DNA from: Pseudopedobacter sp044361595
GTDB lineage: Bacteria > Bacteroidota > Bacteroidia > Sphingobacteriales > Sphingobacteriaceae
DNA: 64,000 nucleotides
NCBI GenBank assembly: GCA_044361595.1
Contig: JBIKIN010000009.1
Span: 1 to 64,000 of the forward strand
Direction: 5' to 3'
Made by a program: the position numbers and the translations under genes. Below, in pieces: positions 60,780-64,000 of the stretch. How positions within the stretch are numbered: position 1 is the first letter of the stretch; every line of letters begins with the position of its first letter. The notes beneath the pieces are model-generated. The model was not told where the DNA came from and made no database searches. It saw only the letters and a program-made list of their open reading frames with translations.

Positions 60780-63700
60780 ATGAAAAAATCTATTTTAAGC
60801 ACATTAATTTTGTGCTTATTTTTATCAGTTTCATCATTATTTGCACAACAAAAAATTACAGGTATTGTAAAAGATGCACAAGGTGAGCTCTTGCCAGGTG
60901 TTTCTGTAAGTGTAGGTGGAACAACAATAGGAACAATAACAGGATCTGACGGTTCTTTTAAATTACAAATACCAGAAAATAGAAACGAATTGGTATTTAG
61001 TTTTTTAGGATTTAAAACTAAAATTGTTCAATTAAATGGGAAAAGTGTAATAAATGTAACCATAGAATCGGATCTAAAATCATTAGATGAAATTGTTGTT
61101 GTAGGTTTTGGAGAGACAAAAAAAGTTAATCTTACTGGCTCGGTAGGTACTGTTAAAGTTGACGAAAAATTGGTTAATAGATCTGTTGATAATAACTTAG
61201 GAAATGCATTATCAGGGTTAGTGCCAGGTTTAGCTGTTAGACAAGGTTCAGGTATGCCCGGTAATAGCAATACAGAACTGCAAATCAGGGGTTTAGGAAC
61301 TGTAAATAATTCAAATCCTTTGATTGTTGTAGATGGAATTCCTGATGTAAGCATTTCTACCATCAATATGAATGATGTGGAGAGTGTATCAGTCTTAAAA
61401 GATGCAGCTGCCTCAGCAGTTTATGGCTCTAGAGCTGCAAACGGAGTTATTTTAATTACTACAAAAACTGGTAAAAATTCTAAACCAGTAATTAGATATT
61501 CGGGAAATCAAACCTTATCCAAGCCAATTAAATTTTACGAAAATATCACAAATTATCCCCGAACCATTCAGTTGCAGATGAGAGGTGCCTTAGCAGGTAA
61601 TAGGGCAACACCTTATAATTGGTCTACCGTAGAAGAATGGATGGCTAAAGGTATGCTTGATCCTATTTTATATCCTAATACTGACTGGTATGATCTTATT
61701 TTTCAAAACGGTATGGCAAAAAATCATAATATCTCTGCTGCGGGAAGTAGTGATAAAATGGCGTTTTATCTTTCTGGAGGTTTTACAGATCAAAGCGGTA
61801 CTGTTATAAACAATACTTTTAAGCGATATAATTTTAGGACTAGTATCGATTACGACATTAAAAAAAATATAAAAATTGGAACCAAGTTAGATGCTAATTT
61901 TAGTGAATTTAACTATGGACTAGAAGATGGTATAGCTGGAGACGCACTTAGGAATACAAATCCAGGAGTTACCCCCATAGATCCTATTACCGGTAGATAT
62001 GGAGCTGCTATGGCTTATGGAGAAAATACTCAAGCTGCCAATTTATTAGCGCAATATTCTATAGACCATAATGAAGAGTTAAGTAAAAGAATTAATGGAA
62101 TTTTTTATTCCAGTTGGGAACCCATAAAAGGCTTAGTTGCTAGGATTGATTATGGTATAAATTATACCAACAGGTTCAGTAGAAGTTATAGTGATCCAAC
62201 TTCGATTTATAATTTACAAACTGGAGGATTAGTATCTATTTTAGTTGGGGATAATGCAGGAATAAGTAATAGGAACAATGATGATTATAAGACAAATTTG
62301 CAATTAAGATTAAATTATGAAAAGGATTTATTCAAAAACCATAAGTTAGGTGCAACATTAGTTTATACCGAAGAGTATTGGGATGAAAGAAGCTTATCTG
62401 GAAGTAGACTTAATAGACTTTATCCAAATATTTTACAAATAAGTGCAGCAGATCCAACTATTCAAACCGTTTCGGGATCTTCTAGTGCTGAGGGCTTAAG
62501 AGCATATATTGGACGTTTCAATTACAATATCTCCGATAAATACCTTTTCGAAGCAACCACCAGATATGATGGCTCTTCTAAATTTTCAGATGGTAACAGA
62601 TATGGTATTTTTCCATCTATTTCAGCCGGATGGAGATTCTCAGAAGAATCTTTTTTTAAACCGTTACAAAATATCATAACCTCAGGAAAGATTAGAATGT
62701 CTTGGGGTTCTCTAGGAAATAATTCCGGTGTAGGTAGATATGAACAAAGAAATACATATCAATTTACTCCATACATAAATAATGGTTCAATTGTAAAAGG
62801 TTTTAGTTATTCAAAAATGATAAATCCCGATTTTAGTTGGGAATCTACAGAAGTCCTAAACGCGGGTTTACAATTTGGCATTCTAAATAATCTTTTCACT
62901 GCAGAGTTCGACTATTATGATCGTTTAACAAGAGGAATGATCCGCCCTTCTGATTTTTCTGCATTTTTAACCGGATATACACCTCCAAGAGTGAATGTGG
63001 GTAATCTTAGAAACCGTGGAATTGAGGCAAACTTAGGTTTTAATAAAAAAATTGGTCAAGTATTGGTTAATCTATTAGGTAATTTTTCATATAACGTTAA
63101 TAATTTAGAAGAATGGAATGAATATCTGAGCCCGGGAAATAGATTTCTAAATATGCCTTATCAGTTTGTTTATTCAAATGTGAGTAATGGTATAGCTCAG
63201 AATTGGAATGATGTTTATAATAATCCATTTCAAGCAAATTTTACAGCACCGGGAGATCTTTTAATAAAAGATACAAATGGTGATGGTAGAATAACTTCAG
63301 CTGATAGGGTGGCTTTTGAAAATAAAATGCAAAATGCTCCAACAGTAAATTCTTCTTTAAACTACAATATGGGCTGGAAAGGTTTTGATTTTTCCGCTTT
63401 AATTATCGGTACTCTTGGAAGATTCGATTATTGGAGTGATAATTTAAATACATTAAGCCCACGCGATACAAGATTTAATTTCTCTGAGTTACATTATGAC
63501 ACATGGGATTATTACAACAGGGGTGCAAGCTTGCCAAGATTAACTATTTCTGCTGGTGACGATGGAGGAAACAATGGTGGAGAAAACACTTTCTTTTTGC
63601 AAGATAGATCTTATTTAAGGCTTAAAAACATTCAACTAGGGTATACATTACCTGCTAACGTGGCAAAAAAACTTTTCCTTAGTCGTTGTAGGTTCTTTTT

Positions 63701-63824
63701 AACAGCTGATAATGTTTTTACTGCAACAAAATGGAAAGGTATAGATCCAGAAAAGGATACATCTGGTTCAGATTTTTATCCTCTACTAAAAACTTACGCT
63801 TTTGGACTAAATATCGACTTATAA
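60780..63824 (+). CDS. susC: SusC/RagA-family TonB-dependent outer-membrane transporter
   Basis: A 1014-residue glycan importer. A signal sequence ending SSLFAQ is followed by a carboxypeptidase-like regulatory domain (ITGIVKDAQGELLPGVSV, GSFKLQIP), then the LDEIVVVGFG region before the plug (GSVGTVKVDEKLVNRS; IRGLGTVNNSNPLIVVDGIPD; VLKDAAASAVYGSRAANGVILITTK) and a C-terminal barrel. The plug signature VLKDAAASAVYGSRAANGV is diagnostic of SusC. The susD gene follows 33 bp later. Confidence 0.97.
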   Translation: MKKSILSTLILCLFLSVSSLFAQQKITGIVKDAQGELLPGVSVSVGGTTIGTITGSDGSFKLQIPENRNELVFSFLGFKTKIVQLNGKSVINVTIESDLKSLDEIVVVGFGETKKVNLTGSVGTVKVDEKLVNRSVDNNLGNALSGLVPGLAVRQGSGMPGNSNTELQIRGLGTVNNSNPLIVVDGIPDVSISTINMNDVESVSVLKDAAASAVYGSRAANGVILITTKTGKNSKPVIRYSGNQTLSKPIKFYENITNYPRTIQLQMRGALAGNRATPYNWSTVEEWMAKGMLDPILYPNTDWYDLIFQNGMAKNHNISAAGSSDKMAFYLSGGFTDQSGTVINNTFKRYNFRTSIDYDIKKNIKIGTKLDANFSEFNYGLEDGIAGDALRNTNPGVTPIDPITGRYGAAMAYGENTQAANLLAQYSIDHNEELSKRINGIFYSSWEPIKGLVARIDYGINYTNRFSRSYSDPTSIYNLQTGGLVSILVGDNAGISNRNNDDYKTNLQLRLNYEKDLFKNHKLGATLVYTEEYWDERSLSGSRLNRLYPNILQISAADPTIQTVSGSSSAEGLRAYIGRFNYNISDKYLFEATTRYDGSSKFSDGNRYGIFPSISAGWRFSEESFFKPLQNIITSGKIRMSWGSLGNNSGVGRYEQRNTYQFTPYINNGSIVKGFSYSKMINPDFSWESTEVLNAGLQFGILNNLFTAEFDYYDRLTRGMIRPSDFSAFLTGYTPPRVNVGNLRNRGIEANLGFNKKIGQVLVNLLGNFSYNVNNLEEWNEYLSPGNRFLNMPYQFVYSNVSNGIAQNWNDVYNNPFQANFTAPGDLLIKDTNGDGRITSADRVAFENKMQNAPTVNSSLNYNMGWKGFDFSALIIGTLGRFDYWSDNLNTLSPRDTRFNFSELHYDTWDYYNRGASLPRLTISAGDDGGNNGGENTFFLQDRSYLRLKNIQLGYTLPANVAKKLFLSRCRFFLTADNVFTATKWKGIDPEKDTSGSDFYPLLKTYAFGLNIDL

Positions 63825-63857
63825 AATAAACAACTGTAAAATTCTAATTATTTAATC

Positions 63858-64000
63858 ATGAATAGTAAAATAAAATTTCGAAATATTGTTGTATTAACTC
63901 TAACAATATTTTTCTTTTCTTCAGGTTGTAAAAAAAATCTTTTAGAACAGTTGCCAAGGACAGAAATTTCAGAAGAACAATTTTGGAATTCTCCTGAAGA
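63858..64000 (+). CDS. susD: SusD/RagB-family glycan-binding lipoprotein, partial
   Basis: The first 47 residues are present. The signal ends VLTLTIFFFSSGC, giving a lipid on Cys24, and KKNLLEQLPRTEISEEQFW is the standard SusD opening. The partner of the SusC protein just upstream; the rest lies beyond the window. Confidence 0.9.
   Translation, partial: MNSKIKFRNIVVLTLTIFFFSSGCKKNLLEQLPRTEISEEQFWNSPE

Noticed and set aside
61028..61366. Antisense frame within susC
   Set aside because: Falls entirely inside a clear SusC plug domain; no start or family support.
1..64000. tRNA, rRNA or CRISPR features
   Set aside because: No cloverleaf-like run, rRNA sequence or regular spaced repeat array was recognised by reading; a covariance search would be needed to be sure.

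Overview
The window reads as a chromosomal segment of a Bacteroidota bacterium, most likely a Sphingobacteriaceae (Pedobacter-like) organism. The evidence is low G+C, a gliding/type IX secretion lipoprotein gene (gldB), a PorW/SprE-like TPR lipoprotein, SusC/SusD outer-membrane transport genes, DUF4286, an F-type ATPase cluster without atpD/atpC, and AraC-controlled glycan genes. No rRNA, tRNA or CRISPR array was recognised.

Region 1 (1-16.9 kb) is a surface-polysaccharide locus. Reading leftwards from 14.7 kb it holds wza-like export lipoprotein, Wzc-like tyrosine kinase, an asparagine synthase fused to a GT4 glycosyltransferase, ABC-2 permease (wzm-like), then, after an interruption, a methyltransferase, wzt-like ATPase, rfbF, rfbG and a partial epimerase. 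The last three would make a CDP-linked deoxysugar. A GT2 glycosyltransferase and a WecA/TagO-like lipid-carrier transferase point the other way. Between wzm and wzt lies a 3 kb patch of PIN-toxin/antitoxin genes, antitoxin remnants, a DUF4143 ATPase and a broken second copy of the wzt N-terminus fused in frame to an antitoxin tail.

Region 2 (17-34 kb) is mostly housekeeping: gap, a GNAT acetyltransferase, a 1.1 kb non-coding repeat island, rluF, rfbC, a TPR lipoprotein-like protein, an operon of an S9-peptidase-like lipoprotein that has lost its catalytic Ser and His plus histidine kinase and response regulator, a second PIN toxin/antitoxin pair, nadE, an outer-membrane barrel, gldB and a patatin-like hydrolase.

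Region 3 (34-47 kb) has the ATP synthase cluster on the minus strand (M23 peptidase, bactofilin, AtpZ, AtpI-like, atpB, E, F, H, A, G) with a terminator-like hairpin between atpE and atpF, then PorW/SprE-like TPR lipoprotein and a class A penicillin-binding protein on the plus strand.

Region 4 (47-52 kb) holds a small lipoprotein, an M1 aminopeptidase, a fasciclin protein and gene remnants. Region 5 (52-64 kb) looks like a polysaccharide-utilisation locus: three secreted BNR/sialidase-type propeller proteins (one fused to a formylglycine-enzyme-like domain), an AraC regulator, and susC plus the start of susD. The third propeller gene and susC share a duplicated upstream region, which predicts joint regulation.

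Several kinds of non-coding repeat run through the window: a GGGCGTT...TTAACGC hairpin element (three copies), a CTGAGCGRAGTCGAAG-type short repeat, the P/Q repeat island at 18.9-19.6 kb, and word-like low-complexity tracts in many gaps between genes.
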